A stretch of DNA of 64,000 bases from an uncultured Oscillospiraceae bacterium (GTDB lineage Bacteria > Bacillota > Clostridia > Oscillospirales > Oscillospiraceae), in assembly GCA_934589705.1 (NCBI GenBank), contig CAKTOH010000009.1, positions 8,754-72,753 of the forward strand. The letters are read 5' to 3'. This document shows, one piece after another, positions 8,037 to 16,994 of the stretch. The notes under the pieces are model-generated. The model did no database searches. It saw only the letters and a program-made list of their open reading frames with translations, and was not told the origin of the DNA. A program made the translations under genes and the position numbers. Position 1 is the stretch's first letter. Each line of letters begins with the position of its first letter.

Positions 8037-8064
8037 AATGCCAGTCACCGCGGTGACTGGCATT
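8037..8064 (-). terminator. Hairpin terminator at the end of the catabolic operon
   Basis: Perfect 14-bp palindrome AATGCCAGTCACCG / CGGTGACTGGCATT, 17 bases past the stop of the DapA-family gene at 8081; it probably marks the end of the long minus-strand operon. Confidence 0.75.
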
Positions 8065-8080
8065 GCACACTTTCGTATGA

Positions 8081-8977
8081 TTACTTCAGGCCGCGGGCGT
8101 GGTCAGCTTCCACAGTCTCCTTGATCTTGGCGATGGACGCATCGCTCAGGTAGCAGAAGGGACGGCGGCAGGGGCCGACGGGGTTACCGGCAATCCGGGC
8201 AGCGGTCTTGGTGACGGTGTTGGGGTTGCCGAACTTGAAGCAGTTCCGGATGGGACGGATGCTGTCCTGGGCCTTCTTGGCGTTCTCCAGATCGCCCTTC
8301 AGGAAGTACTGATAGATGGAAACCATGGTCTCAGGGTAGATGTTCGCCACGGCGGTAATGCCGCCGGCACCGCCGGCCAGCAGGTTCCACAGAATCAGCG
8401 CGTCGTTGCCGGACAGGACGCTGAAGGTCTCGGGGTCGGTCAGCTCGATGTACTGCTTCATGTTGTCGAAGTTGCCGCTGGAGTCCTTCACACCCACGAT
8501 GTTGGGGATCTTGCTCAGCTTTGCCACGGTGTCCGGGTTCAGGTTATTGCCGGTACGGGCGGGCATATTGTACATGACGATGGGCAGATCCACCGCTCCG
8601 GCCAGCTCGGCGTAGTGGTTATACAGCTCATCCTGGGAGATGGCGGCGAAGTAGGGGCTGATGACGGACAACACGTCCACGCCCAGCTCCTTGGCCTTCC
8701 TGGACAGGCGGATGGTGTCGGCGGTGCCGGGCATACCGGTACCGGCGTACACGGGGACACGGCCATCGGCGGCCTTGACCACGGTCTCAATGACCCGCAG
8801 CTTCTCATCCTCGGACTGAATGTAGGCCTCGCCATTGGTACCCAGGCAGAAGACACCGTCCACACCGGCGGCGATCTGACGGTTTACCTGATTCTTGATT
8901 TCCTCAAAATTCAGGGACTCGTCATCGTTCATGGAGGTGACCATTGCGGCAATGATGCCTTTCACAAGCTTTGCCAT
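8081..8977 (-). CDS. DapA-family (dihydrodipicolinate synthase/NAL-like) aldolase or lyase
   Basis: This 298-residue TIM barrel has the class I pyruvate-aldolase features: GTNGE at 46-50 (GTTGE in classical DapA), Tyr136 in YNMPARTG and the Schiff-base Lys164 in GVKDSSGN. The family condenses or cleaves pyruvate-containing acids (DHDPS, N-acetylneuraminate lyase, 2-keto-3-deoxy sugar acid aldolases). The position at the end of a TRAP transporter/acid sugar kinase operon argues for catabolic cleavage of a 2-keto acid rather than lysine synthesis. It is clearly distinct from the tandem DapA-like pair at 16080-17915, which lacks the tyrosine motif. The exact substrate is unknown. Confidence 0.85.
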   Translation of the reverse strand: MAKLVKGIIAAMVTSMNDDESLNFEEIKNQVNRQIAAGVDGVFCLGTNGEAYIQSEDEKLRVIETVVKAADGRVPVYAGTGMPGTADTIRLSRKAKELGVDVLSVISPYFAAISQDELYNHYAELAGAVDLPIVMYNMPARTGNNLNPDTVAKLSKIPNIVGVKDSSGNFDNMKQYIELTDPETFSVLSGNDALILWNLLAGGAGGITAVANIYPETMVSIYQYFLKGDLENAKKAQDSIRPIRNCFKFGNPNTVTKTAARIAGNPVGPCRRPFCYLSDASIAKIKETVEADHARGLK

Positions 8978-9005
8978 AAGAAATACTTCCTTTCGTTAAT
9001 TTCGC

Positions 9006-11012
9006 TTATTCTTCCTCGTCCAGATTGACCTTGGAGGTATCGGCCTCCACATGCACGACCTTCTTGGTTGCGTTTGCCAGCTCGGGGTGGGCGGCGATGT
9101 ACTTCTTCCGGGCGAAGATCTGGAGCACGACGATCACCGCACCGATGCTCAGGCCCACGATGTCAGTGAAGTTCTCGGGGATGCAGGTGCAGATGCCGCC
9201 CACAACCAGCAGGATTCTCTGCCAGACGGGGATGTCGGTGAGCAGGTAACCGGCCACGGCGAAGACCAGCATGGCAGTGCCCAGGGCCAGGATGCCGGAG
9301 TCATGGATGATGGCAAGCAGGCCGCCCTCCATCAGGATACCGGGCTGATAGACGAAGGCGAAGGGGGCGAAGAAGGCAACCGACGCGTAGACCATTCCTC
9401 GCCAGCCCGTATCCCAGGGCTTTGCCTCGGCGATACCGGCGGCGGTGTAGGAGGCGATGCACACGGGCGGGGTGATCTGGGCAAAGATGCCGAAGTAGAA
9501 GATGAAGAGGTTGGCAGCCAGGGTGCTGATGCCCAGGCTCTTCAGGGTGGGGATGAACAGAACGTAGGCCGTCAGGTAAGCCGCCACGGTGGGCAGAGCC
9601 ATGCCCAGCAGCATGCAGCCCAGCATGGTGATGATCAGGCCGATCCACATCAGGTCGCCGCCCATAGAGGAAATCACGGAGCTCAGCCGGGTAGCAAGAC
9701 CGGAGATGGAGACGATACCGATGATGATGCCGCAGCCGGAGATGGGCTGAGAGGTGTTGGAGGACAGACGGGTGGCGTTCAGAATCTGCTGAATGATGTG
9801 GATGGGGCCGTAGCGCATCTTGGGGCTGATGACGTTCAGAACCAGGATGGCGGCGATGCCGTACAGAGCGGAACGCTGGAGGGTGCAGCCCGCGGCAATG
9901 GCGGCAACCAGCACCACGATGGGGCTCAGCAGGTACAGACGGGGCAGGATGGGCTCGCACTCCAGATCCATTTCCACGGTCTCACCGGCGTTGGCACGCT
10001 TCTTGGCCAGCATATGCACCAGCAGGAAAATGGCCAGGTAGTACATGATTGCGGGGATAGCGGCGGCCTTGCAGATGGCCATGTAGGAAATGCCCAGCAT
10101 TTCCGCCATCAGGAAGGCGCCGGTGCCCATAATGGGCGGCATGATCTGACCGCCGGTGGAAGCGGCGGCCTCAATGGCACCGGCTTCCTCGGGGGCGTAG
10201 CCCACCTTCTTCATCATGGGGATGGTCATAACGCCGGTGCCGGCCACGTTGGCGGCGGCAGAGCCGGAGATCATGCCCATCAGGCCGGAGGCCATAACGG
10301 CTGCCTTGGCAGGACCGGAGTTGTCGTTGGAGCGGGCACCGAACTTAATGCCGATGTCGATCAGAACCTGGCCGCCGCCGCAGGTGCCGAACAGGGAGCC
10401 GAAGATCATGATCCAGTACATGAAGCCGGAGCCCGCGCCGGTGGCGGTGCCGTAGATACCCTCACTGCCCATGACCATCAGGTCAGTGAACTTGTTGATG
10501 TTCATGCCCTTGTAGAACAGGATGCCGGGGAGCCACCGGGCAGTCCAGACATAAGCGATGAACACGCAGATGAAAATCACCAGGGTCTTGCCCACGGTAC
10601 GGGCGATGCCCAGCAGAACCAGCAGAATCAGGGTGACGCACTCGAAAATATCGATGGGGTTCACGGGATCCAGGTAGTTGACCCGCAGACCCAGCCGGTT
10701 AAACTGGCTGATGGCGTACCAGATGTGGTAGAAGAAGGTGATAAATACGAACCAGTCGCAGATGGTGTCAAAGATTTTTCCGGCCTTGCTGGTGTGCTTG
10801 CCGGGATTCAGCAGCACGCACAAAAAGCCGATGCTGGAAACGTGGATAGGACGCACCAGCATGGGAACCATGGGGTTGATAAACGTTCTGTAAAGCTGGA
10901 ACAGCAGGTAAGCCAGAGTGACCCACACCGCGGCGGTTGCCCGGGGGGTGTCCTTGATCAGGGTCTCCTTGATCTGCTGCCCAACACTCTTCTTTTCAAG
11001 TGTATTGCCCAT
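9006..11012 (-). CDS. TRAP transporter fused permease (TAXI type)
   Basis: The 668-residue membrane protein joins a small (DctQ-like) part in the first ~170 residues to a large (DctM-like) part with GSGFMYWIMIFGSLFG, then GMISGSAAANVAGTG and GGQIMPPIMGTGAFLMAEM, motifs typical of fused 4TM-12TM TRAP permeases. It would import a carboxylate with sodium or protons using the TAXI-type binding protein encoded just upstream. The gap to that gene contains a strong hairpin (11189-11214), which could make the binding protein more abundant than the permease. The substrate is probably an organic acid or acid sugar given the neighbouring enzymes. Confidence 0.95.
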   Translation of the reverse strand: MGNTLEKKSVGQQIKETLIKDTPRATAAVWVTLAYLLFQLYRTFINPMVPMLVRPIHVSSIGFLCVLLNPGKHTSKAGKIFDTICDWFVFITFFYHIWYAISQFNRLGLRVNYLDPVNPIDIFECVTLILLVLLGIARTVGKTLVIFICVFIAYVWTARWLPGILFYKGMNINKFTDLMVMGSEGIYGTATGAGSGFMYWIMIFGSLFGTCGGGQVLIDIGIKFGARSNDNSGPAKAAVMASGLMGMISGSAAANVAGTGVMTIPMMKKVGYAPEEAGAIEAAASTGGQIMPPIMGTGAFLMAEMLGISYMAICKAAAIPAIMYYLAIFLLVHMLAKKRANAGETVEMDLECEPILPRLYLLSPIVVLVAAIAAGCTLQRSALYGIAAILVLNVISPKMRYGPIHIIQQILNATRLSSNTSQPISGCGIIIGIVSISGLATRLSSVISSMGGDLMWIGLIITMLGCMLLGMALPTVAAYLTAYVLFIPTLKSLGISTLAANLFIFYFGIFAQITPPVCIASYTAAGIAEAKPWDTGWRGMVYASVAFFAPFAFVYQPGILMEGGLLAIIHDSGILALGTAMLVFAVAGYLLTDIPVWQRILLVVGGICTCIPENFTDIVGLSIGAVIVVLQIFARKKYIAAHPELANATKKVVHVEADTSKVNLDEEE

Positions 11013-11188
11013 AAAACGATGTTCCTTTCGCTCTGTACCGGCCGGATGGGGCCGTGAGAAATGGGTGGGTTAGTGGGTTGGGGTTCCGGGGTATTTCGCT
11101 TTCCGCACGGGGCTTCACACAGGGAAAAAAGCACCTACATTTTCTGAAAAGAGAAAGCCTGTCCGGAAGAGGGAACGGATTTTGATAT

Positions 11189-11214
11189 TTCCGGGGCGGG
11201 AAACCGCCCCGGAA
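11189..11214 (-). terminator. Intra-operon hairpin between binding protein and permease genes
   Basis: Perfect 11-bp GC-rich stem TTCCGGGGCGG / CCGCCCCGGAA with a GAAA loop, 18 bases past the binding-protein stop. Only a short AT stretch follows, so it may attenuate transcription or protect the 3' end rather than stop all transcription. Confidence 0.65.
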
Positions 11215-11231
11215 GTCGCTTTGGGAAGAAA

Positions 11232-12326
11232 TTACTTGCCGGTGTAGTTGCCGTCAGCGTCCAGAACGCCGATGTCCTGGAAGTACTTCATGGCACCGGG
11301 GTGCATGGGAACGACCATAGCGTCGAAGTCCACCATGTCGGCGTAGGTGATGCCGCGGTAGCCGGCAACATCCTCAGCCAGCTTGTCGGCGTTCTCCACC
11401 AGGATCTTGGTCATGGCGTAGGCCACGTCGTCCTCCATGTCGGAAGAAACGATCTTGGAGGAAGCCTGGCAGGCGGACTTCATCTCCTCGGTGGTCTGGC
11501 CGAAGGAACCGGCGGGGATGGGAGCCTCGGCGTAGCCGCGCTCGCACATACCGGCGATCTCGTCGTCGGTCAGGCCGGAGACGACCATCTTGGCGCTCAT
11601 GCACAGCTCGGTCAGAGAGGAGGAGGTGGAAACGGTGTGACCGACCATCATATCGGCCTGGCCGTCCTGGAGCATATCGCAGCAGGCGGAGCCGTCGGTG
11701 AAGGTGACGCTGCCGCCCCAGCTCTCGATGTCCTCAACGGTGACACCGTGGATGTCCAGCAGGTACATGAAGGAAACGTAGTCGGAAGAGCCAACGGGCT
11801 CGGCAACGAAGCGGCAGGGGATCTTCTTCTCGAAGACCTCAGCCAGGGTGGAGCAGCCGGTCTTATCGGCGAAGCTCTGGGTAGCCAGCTCGGCAACGAA
11901 AGCGTACTTGACGGTGGCGAACAGAGCGCTGACCTTGGAGTAGGGCTCCTTGCCCTCCATGCCCACGGTGCCGCTCATGGCGTTCTGGCCGGTGCCGAAG
12001 TCGCCCATGCCGGCCTCAATCAGGTAGCCCACGCTGGAGCAGCCGCTGGAGATGGTCTCCTGGGTAACGGTGGAACCGGCAGGCAGGTTCTCCTGGAGGA
12101 CCTTGCCCTCGGAGGCCAGGGTGATGTAGTCATCGGTGCCGGCGCCCTGGCTCAGCAGCGTCAGCTGGACGGGCTTGGTCAGACCGGTGGCGGCAGCGGT
12201 GTCGTCCGCCTTCCCGGCGGCCTGGGTGGCAGCGGGCTGAGCCGCGGGGGTCTCGGTCTTGGCGCCGCAGGCGGCCAGAGACAGGACCATGGCCAGCGCG
12301 AGGATCATGGCGAGTGCTTTTTTCAT
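11232..12326 (-). CDS. TAXI-family TRAP transporter substrate-binding lipoprotein
   Basis: The 364-residue protein starts MKKALAMILALAMVLSLAACG, giving a lipobox LAAC with Cys20 as the lipid anchor, then an Ala/Thr/Gln-rich linker. The mature part has features of TAXI binding proteins (early LTLLSQGAGTDDY, later SVGYLIEAGMGDFGTGQNAM, and VPMHPGAMKYFQDIG near the end). It should capture the transported acid outside the membrane and deliver it to the fused permease encoded downstream. The hairpin behind it may raise its relative level. The binding pocket cannot be assigned a substrate from sequence alone. Confidence 0.93.
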   Translation of the reverse strand: MKKALAMILALAMVLSLAACGAKTETPAAQPAATQAAGKADDTAAATGLTKPVQLTLLSQGAGTDDYITLASEGKVLQENLPAGSTVTQETISSGCSSVGYLIEAGMGDFGTGQNAMSGTVGMEGKEPYSKVSALFATVKYAFVAELATQSFADKTGCSTLAEVFEKKIPCRFVAEPVGSSDYVSFMYLLDIHGVTVEDIESWGGSVTFTDGSACCDMLQDGQADMMVGHTVSTSSSLTELCMSAKMVVSGLTDDEIAGMCERGYAEAPIPAGSFGQTTEEMKSACQASSKIVSSDMEDDVAYAMTKILVENADKLAEDVAGYRGITYADMVDFDAMVVPMHPGAMKYFQDIGVLDADGNYTGK

Positions 12327-12392
12327 TTGTTGTCTTCTCCCTTCAAATGTAGGTTCTTTATTTCTCTACCGGCTGCGCCGGATAAAGACGAA

Positions 12393-13475
12393 TTACTTCT
12401 CCGCCTTGGCGTTTGCCATGCGGATGCCATAGTCGATGGCGTTGATCAGGCTCAGCTCGTTGGCGCCGCCGTTTCCGGCATGACCGAAGCCGGTGCCGTG
12501 ATCCACGGAGGCTCGGATGATGGGCAGACCCAGAGTCACGTTCACACCGGCCACGGCATCCCAGTGACCCTCCGCCTTGTTGTACACAAAGCCCTTGACC
12601 TTCAGGGGGATGTGTCCCTGGTCGTGGTACATGACCACCACGATGTCGTACCAGCCGCCCAGAGCCTTGGAGAACACGGTGTCCGGAGGCGTTGGCTTCT
12701 TCTCCACGATGTTGATGCCCTCGGCCAGCGCCTCGTCGATGGCGGGCTGAATCTCCTCGATTTCCTCCCGGCCGAACATGCCGTTCTCACCGCAGTGGGG
12801 GTTCAGACCGGCAACCGCCAGCTTGGGCTCTTGGATGCCGATGGCCTTGCAGCCGGCGTTCGCAATGCGGATCACGTCCAGCACCCGATCCTTCTTCACC
12901 CGGTCGCAGGCCTCCCGGAGGGAAACGTGGGTGGAAACGTGCACCACCCGCAGATCCTCGTGAGCCAGCATCATGGTGTACTTGCTGGTGCCGGTGTACT
13001 CGGCGTAGATCTCGGTGTGACCGGAGTAGTGATGGCCGGCCATGTTGATGGCTTCCTTGCTCAGGGCGTTGGTGATGGTGGCATCCACCTCTCCCTTCAT
13101 GGCCAGGTCAATGACCTTCACCACATACCGGAAGGCGGCCTCGCCGCCCAGGGCGGTGGCACCCAGCTGGAAGGGCTGAGGATGCTCCGGATCGCCGGGG
13201 ATGTCCTCAGGCTTCACGATACCCATGTCGTACACGTCGATGACACCGTACTCAAAATTCGCTTCCTCCACCGCGTGGATGGGGCGCACCTTCATGTCGA
13301 TGCCGGAAACCGCCTTGACGGCCTTCACCGCGTATTCCATGCTGCTGAGGTCGCCGACCACCAGAGGACGGCACCGGTCATAGACCGTTTTGTCCGCCAG
13401 AGCCTTGACGGTGATCTCCGGGCCGTTGCCGAAGGGATCGCCCATGGTAATGCCCAGAATCGGTTTTTGCTCCAT
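12393..13475 (-). CDS. PdxA-family dehydrogenase, probably four-carbon acid sugar phosphate dehydrogenase (PdxA2-like)
   Basis: The 360-residue protein starts with ILGITMGDPFGNGPEI, the PdxA hallmark, and keeps the three metal-site histidine regions (GHHYSGHTEIYA, HVSTHVSLREA and YHDQGHIPLK) and the DHGTGFGHAG segment. Classical PdxA oxidises 4-phosphohydroxythreonine for vitamin B6; the PdxA2 branch oxidises D-threonate or D-erythronate 4-phosphate to dihydroxyacetone phosphate plus CO2. Here it lies two genes from a DUF1537 acid sugar kinase and beside a TRAP transporter, which supports the PdxA2 role. No other pyridoxine genes are near. The substrate stereochemistry cannot be decided. Confidence 0.85.
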   Translation of the reverse strand: MEQKPILGITMGDPFGNGPEITVKALADKTVYDRCRPLVVGDLSSMEYAVKAVKAVSGIDMKVRPIHAVEEANFEYGVIDVYDMGIVKPEDIPGDPEHPQPFQLGATALGGEAAFRYVVKVIDLAMKGEVDATITNALSKEAINMAGHHYSGHTEIYAEYTGTSKYTMMLAHEDLRVVHVSTHVSLREACDRVKKDRVLDVIRIANAGCKAIGIQEPKLAVAGLNPHCGENGMFGREEIEEIQPAIDEALAEGINIVEKKPTPPDTVFSKALGGWYDIVVVMYHDQGHIPLKVKGFVYNKAEGHWDAVAGVNVTLGLPIIRASVDHGTGFGHAGNGGANELSLINAIDYGIRMANAKAEK

Positions 13476-13557
13476 TTGAACTACCTACCTTTTTACAGTC
13501 TGATTGCCTATGCGAAATTTCAGCGACTATAATTCTGTTCAGTGAGTATAGTCTGTT

Positions 13558-14718
13558 TTAATGAAGAATCTGTGAATAAATGGCCCGGGCATCCTCGGCA
13601 GTCACCACGCGCATATTGTTGTTCAGCAGACGGGTCACCTGCATACCGGCCTCTACCAGGCCGTCCAGGTCTTCCACCGGCACATTGAACTCGGTCAGGC
13701 TGGTGGGGATGTCCAGATGACGGACGATTTCGCCCATGCGCTTTACCACCCAGGCGCTCTTTTCTTCCGTGGTGGCGCAGGTCTTCTCGCCGTGGACGGC
13801 ACGGTCATAGGCCGCCGCCAGCTTCTCCCGAATCACAGGCTCGTTGAACTCCATGACAGGCACCAGCAGCATGGCGTTGGACACGCCGTGGGCGATGTGG
13901 TACTTGCCGCCCAGAGGATAGCTCAGGGCATGAACGGCGGTGGTACCGGAGCAGGCGATGGCAACGCCGGCGTAGAAGGCCGCGATCTGCATATTGTTCT
14001 TGGCATCCATGGCTTCCTTGTCGTCGCAGGCGGTTTCGATGTTGTTCATAATCAGGTCGAAGGCCTGGAGGGCGAACATATCGCTGAAGGGGTTGGCCTT
14101 GTTGCTGGTGAAGCACTCGATGGCGTGAGCCAGCGCGTCCACGCCGGTGGCCGCCGCGATCTTCCGGGGCAGGTTCTTGATCATCACGGCATCCAGGATG
14201 ACGTAATCGGGCACCATGCTTCCGTTGACGATGCCCACCTTCAGCTCCTTCTCAGGCACGGCCACAATGGCATTGGGAGTAGCCTCGGAGCCGGTACCGG
14301 CGGTGGTGGGAATCAGGCAGGTCTTTACGGTCTTCACCGCCAGACCCGGGTTGTCCAGCAAATCCTTGACGGTGTAGCTTTCGGTTGCCAGCAGGCTTGC
14401 CAGCTTGGCAGCGTCCATGGCGCTGCCGCCGCCCACGGCCACGATGAAGTCCGCGCCGGAGGCCTTGAACTCGTCCACCAGAGTCTGCACCTGGGTGTAG
14501 GTAGGCTCGGGAGGCAGATCGGAGATCACGACGCTCTCCACTCCCGCTTCCTTCAGCTGAGCCAGGGGCAGCTCCACCAGGCCGGTGCTCAGGATGCCCT
14601 TGTCGGTGAAAATCGCCACCTTCTTCGCCCCCGCGACAACGGTTTTCAGGTTATTCAGGGCGTTTTTGCCGCTGTAAACCGTCCGGGGCAATGTGACATT
14701 GTAGGTTTCGACAGCCAT
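13558..14718 (-). CDS. Iron-containing (group III) alcohol dehydrogenase
   Basis: This 386-residue protein has the nucleotide-binding GGGSAMD motif (about 96-102), the PTTAGTGSEAT loop (about 137-147) and the metal ligands of Fe-ADHs in VDALAHAIECF and YHIAHGVSNAM. The ATG at 14718 follows AAAGGAGC. It would interconvert an aldehyde or ketone and an alcohol using NAD(P)H. In this operon it could reduce an aldehyde (for example glycolaldehyde or a semialdehyde) released by one of the DapA-type lyases, or oxidise an incoming hydroxy acid; the choice is open. Confidence 0.93.
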   Translation of the reverse strand: MAVETYNVTLPRTVYSGKNALNNLKTVVAGAKKVAIFTDKGILSTGLVELPLAQLKEAGVESVVISDLPPEPTYTQVQTLVDEFKASGADFIVAVGGGSAMDAAKLASLLATESYTVKDLLDNPGLAVKTVKTCLIPTTAGTGSEATPNAIVAVPEKELKVGIVNGSMVPDYVILDAVMIKNLPRKIAAATGVDALAHAIECFTSNKANPFSDMFALQAFDLIMNNIETACDDKEAMDAKNNMQIAAFYAGVAIACSGTTAVHALSYPLGGKYHIAHGVSNAMLLVPVMEFNEPVIREKLAAAYDRAVHGEKTCATTEEKSAWVVKRMGEIVRHLDIPTSLTEFNVPVEDLDGLVEAGMQVTRLLNNNMRVVTAEDARAIYSQILH

Positions 14719-14760
14719 TTGAAAAGCTCCTTTCTCTTTGAAAAAACAACTTTACTATTT

Positions 14761-16035
14761 TTAGGCTCCGGCAAACTGAGCCTGGTTCAGAGGTTCGGTC
14801 TCCCCCTTCAGGGTCACCAGCAAATCCTCCTCGCCGAAGCCGCCGGATTTGGAAATGATTTCATATTCCCGGCCTCCATAGGCAATCCGGGAAAGCACCA
14901 CGCCGGGCTGCAATTCACACACCGGTGTCAGCTCGTGGCAGCCGATGGAGTCCATGAAGGCAAGCAGCGTGTCGCCGCCGATGATCATGAAGCAGGCATC
15001 TGCCCCTCTGTCAATCAGCTCCTTCAGAATCCGTCCCATCTGGCAGGAAATCTTCTGCCGGATGTCCTCCAGGCTCAGCTCCTCCGTACCCAGGAGCACC
15101 TGCTCCCGGCCTGTTTGCAGAGAGTCGATCATCAGGTAGGGAGCCTGGCAGCAGAGCGTCCAGAGATAGTCCATCATCATGGCGTCACTGCCGGTATTGA
15201 ACTTGCCGCCGCTGAGAAGCCGGTCGGCGGGAATGTGCACCCGGCGATAGCCCCGCTGCTCGCCGTAGTCCATCTGACTACAGGAAATGGGGTTCACGCT
15301 GCCGCAGAGCACCACCAGACGGTTGGCCTCGATCCGGTATTCGGGTTTTTCTCCCATGTGGAGTCCCAGGTATCCGGGCAGGCTTTCCGCCAATCCGGCG
15401 CAGCCTGCCAGCAGCTTCAGGCAGCCAAGCAGGTACAGCCTCTGGGCCTCCCGCTCCATATCCTCCCGGCTGGCGCAGTCAAAGAGGTAAATACATTTCT
15501 CTTCCCCTGGGCGAAAGGAATCCAGCTCCTCCGGAGAGATTACCTTCACCGGCACATCGCATTGCAGGTGAAGCAAGTCCGGCACCCGGCTTTCCGTCAC
15601 CGGCTCGAAGGGATCCTGGCCGAACACGCTCTGGTGCACGGGAACGCCGTCAATGTAATGGGTTCCGTCCACGGTGATTCGGTTCATGCCCGGCAAAGCC
15701 GGGATGAAGGAAAGGCACTTTTCTCCGCTGCCGTCCAGCACGGCGCTGAGTTCCGCGCCGATGTTTCCCCGGAGGGCGGAGTCGGTTTTCTTGTAAACGC
15801 AGCCGATGTGGGCGGCAACCGCCCGCTGGGCAATGGGGCGAATCATGTCGTAGGCCTCCCGGGGGGGCAGGTGACGGGTGGGCGCGCAAAGTACCAGAAC
15901 CTCCTCGGCGATTTCCTGCCGGAAGTCCATCCGGGTATCGGTGGATACCCTGGTTCTGGCACCCGCCGCGGAAAACTTCACGCCCGTGTCCAGTGCCCCG
16001 GTGAAGTCATCGGAAATGATCAGCAATTTTATCAT
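14761..16035 (-). CDS. Four-carbon acid sugar kinase family protein (DUF1537)
   Basis: The 424-residue protein starts IKLLIISDDFTGALDTGVKF, the typical N-terminus (DDxTGA) of four-carbon acid sugar kinases, and has KKTDSALRGN (about 80-90) and the C-terminal ATP-site region GGDTLLAFMDSIG. Characterised members (DtnK, DenK, OtnK) phosphorylate D-threonate, D-erythronate or 3-oxo-tetronates. With the PdxA-type dehydrogenase in the same operon, the parsimonious pathway is acid sugar to 4-phosphate to DHAP plus CO2. The ribosome site is weak; the start is taken as the first ATG that gives the full conserved N-terminus. Confidence 0.9.
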   Translation of the reverse strand: MIKLLIISDDFTGALDTGVKFSAAGARTRVSTDTRMDFRQEIAEEVLVLCAPTRHLPPREAYDMIRPIAQRAVAAHIGCVYKKTDSALRGNIGAELSAVLDGSGEKCLSFIPALPGMNRITVDGTHYIDGVPVHQSVFGQDPFEPVTESRVPDLLHLQCDVPVKVISPEELDSFRPGEEKCIYLFDCASREDMEREAQRLYLLGCLKLLAGCAGLAESLPGYLGLHMGEKPEYRIEANRLVVLCGSVNPISCSQMDYGEQRGYRRVHIPADRLLSGGKFNTGSDAMMMDYLWTLCCQAPYLMIDSLQTGREQVLLGTEELSLEDIRQKISCQMGRILKELIDRGADACFMIIGGDTLLAFMDSIGCHELTPVCELQPGVVLSRIAYGGREYEIISKSGGFGEEDLLVTLKGETEPLNQAQFAGA

Positions 16036-16079
16036 GTATCATAACCACCAAATCTAGGTTTTTGGGTCTTGCAATGGGC

Positions 16080-16991
16080 TCACTGCCAGTAGCTGTCCAT
16101 ATGATCCCGGATGTACAGAGCCCGGTCGATCATTTCCTCGATGTAATGGGCCTGAACGGCATCCACCGCAAAGGGAGCCCGGAATTTTGTGGTGGTGTAC
16201 AGTCCCAGCCGCTGGAAATACCGCTTGTGCAGGCTCAGGTTCGCGCTGTCCGACTGGCGGGTGAAGACGATAATGGGCAGAATGTCGAAGAACAGCTTCA
16301 TGGCCGCCTCCCGGCTCTTCTCGTGGTACAGCCGGTACACATTCACAAACAGCTCAAACAGACCCGAGGGCATCAGTGCGTGAATGCCCCGGTCGAAGGC
16401 CTCGATCATCTGATCGCTGCCCCAGGAGCCGCTGACGTTCAGCCGACCGTCGGTGGCCTTCAGAATGGCGGTGTAATCCGGCCCCGGATTGGCAGTCTCG
16501 ATTTTGATGCACCGGAAGCTTTCGAATTCATCGAACATGGACTTGACGAAGGGGGCACGCAGCTCGTTGTCCTTCGTATCCTGCAGGCACAGGAAGGGCG
16601 GATGAAGCGCGTCCACCGCCGCCACCAGCTCCCGGTAGCTTTCCTCCGTGACCGTGGGCATGAAGATGTTCACGCCGTCCACGCCCAGATCCAGATACCG
16701 TTTGGCCTGCTCCACGCAGTCGTCCTTGGTTTTTCCCCGGACGTTGGGCATCACGATGCCGCGGCCGGCCTGGTGGGTCACGGTCAGAAGCTCCGTGACC
16801 ATCCGGTAGCGCTCCTCGTTGGTCAGCTCGTCGATTTCGCTGGCAAAGCAGGGGGCAAGGAAGCCGGAAACCCCGGCCTCCAGGGCTGCCTCTGCCGTCC
16901 GGCGCAAATCCGACCAGTTGATGGTCAAATCCTCATTGAAGGGGGTGTTCACCGTGGTGATTACACCGCGCATGGGATACAGTTCTTTCAT
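16080..16991 (-). CDS. DapA-like lyase, paralogue 1 (no active-site tyrosine motif)
   Basis: A 303-residue TIM-barrel protein of the DHDPS/NAL superfamily, beginning MKELYPMRGVITTVNTPF. The likely Schiff-base residue is Lys163 in CIKIETANPGP. The YNxP motif that carries the proton-relay tyrosine in DapA is replaced by LCLQDTKD (about 135-141), and GTTGE is replaced by PCFASEID (47-54). The downstream neighbour of its near twin (3 bases between genes), it may form a hetero-oligomer with it. It is probably an aldolase, dehydratase or hydratase-aldolase of an altered mechanism; the substrate is unknown. Confidence 0.8.
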   Translation of the reverse strand: MKELYPMRGVITTVNTPFNEDLTINWSDLRRTAEAALEAGVSGFLAPCFASEIDELTNEERYRMVTELLTVTHQAGRGIVMPNVRGKTKDDCVEQAKRYLDLGVDGVNIFMPTVTEESYRELVAAVDALHPPFLCLQDTKDNELRAPFVKSMFDEFESFRCIKIETANPGPDYTAILKATDGRLNVSGSWGSDQMIEAFDRGIHALMPSGLFELFVNVYRLYHEKSREAAMKLFFDILPIIVFTRQSDSANLSLHKRYFQRLGLYTTTKFRAPFAVDAVQAHYIEEMIDRALYIRDHMDSYWQ

Positions 16992-16994
16992 GTC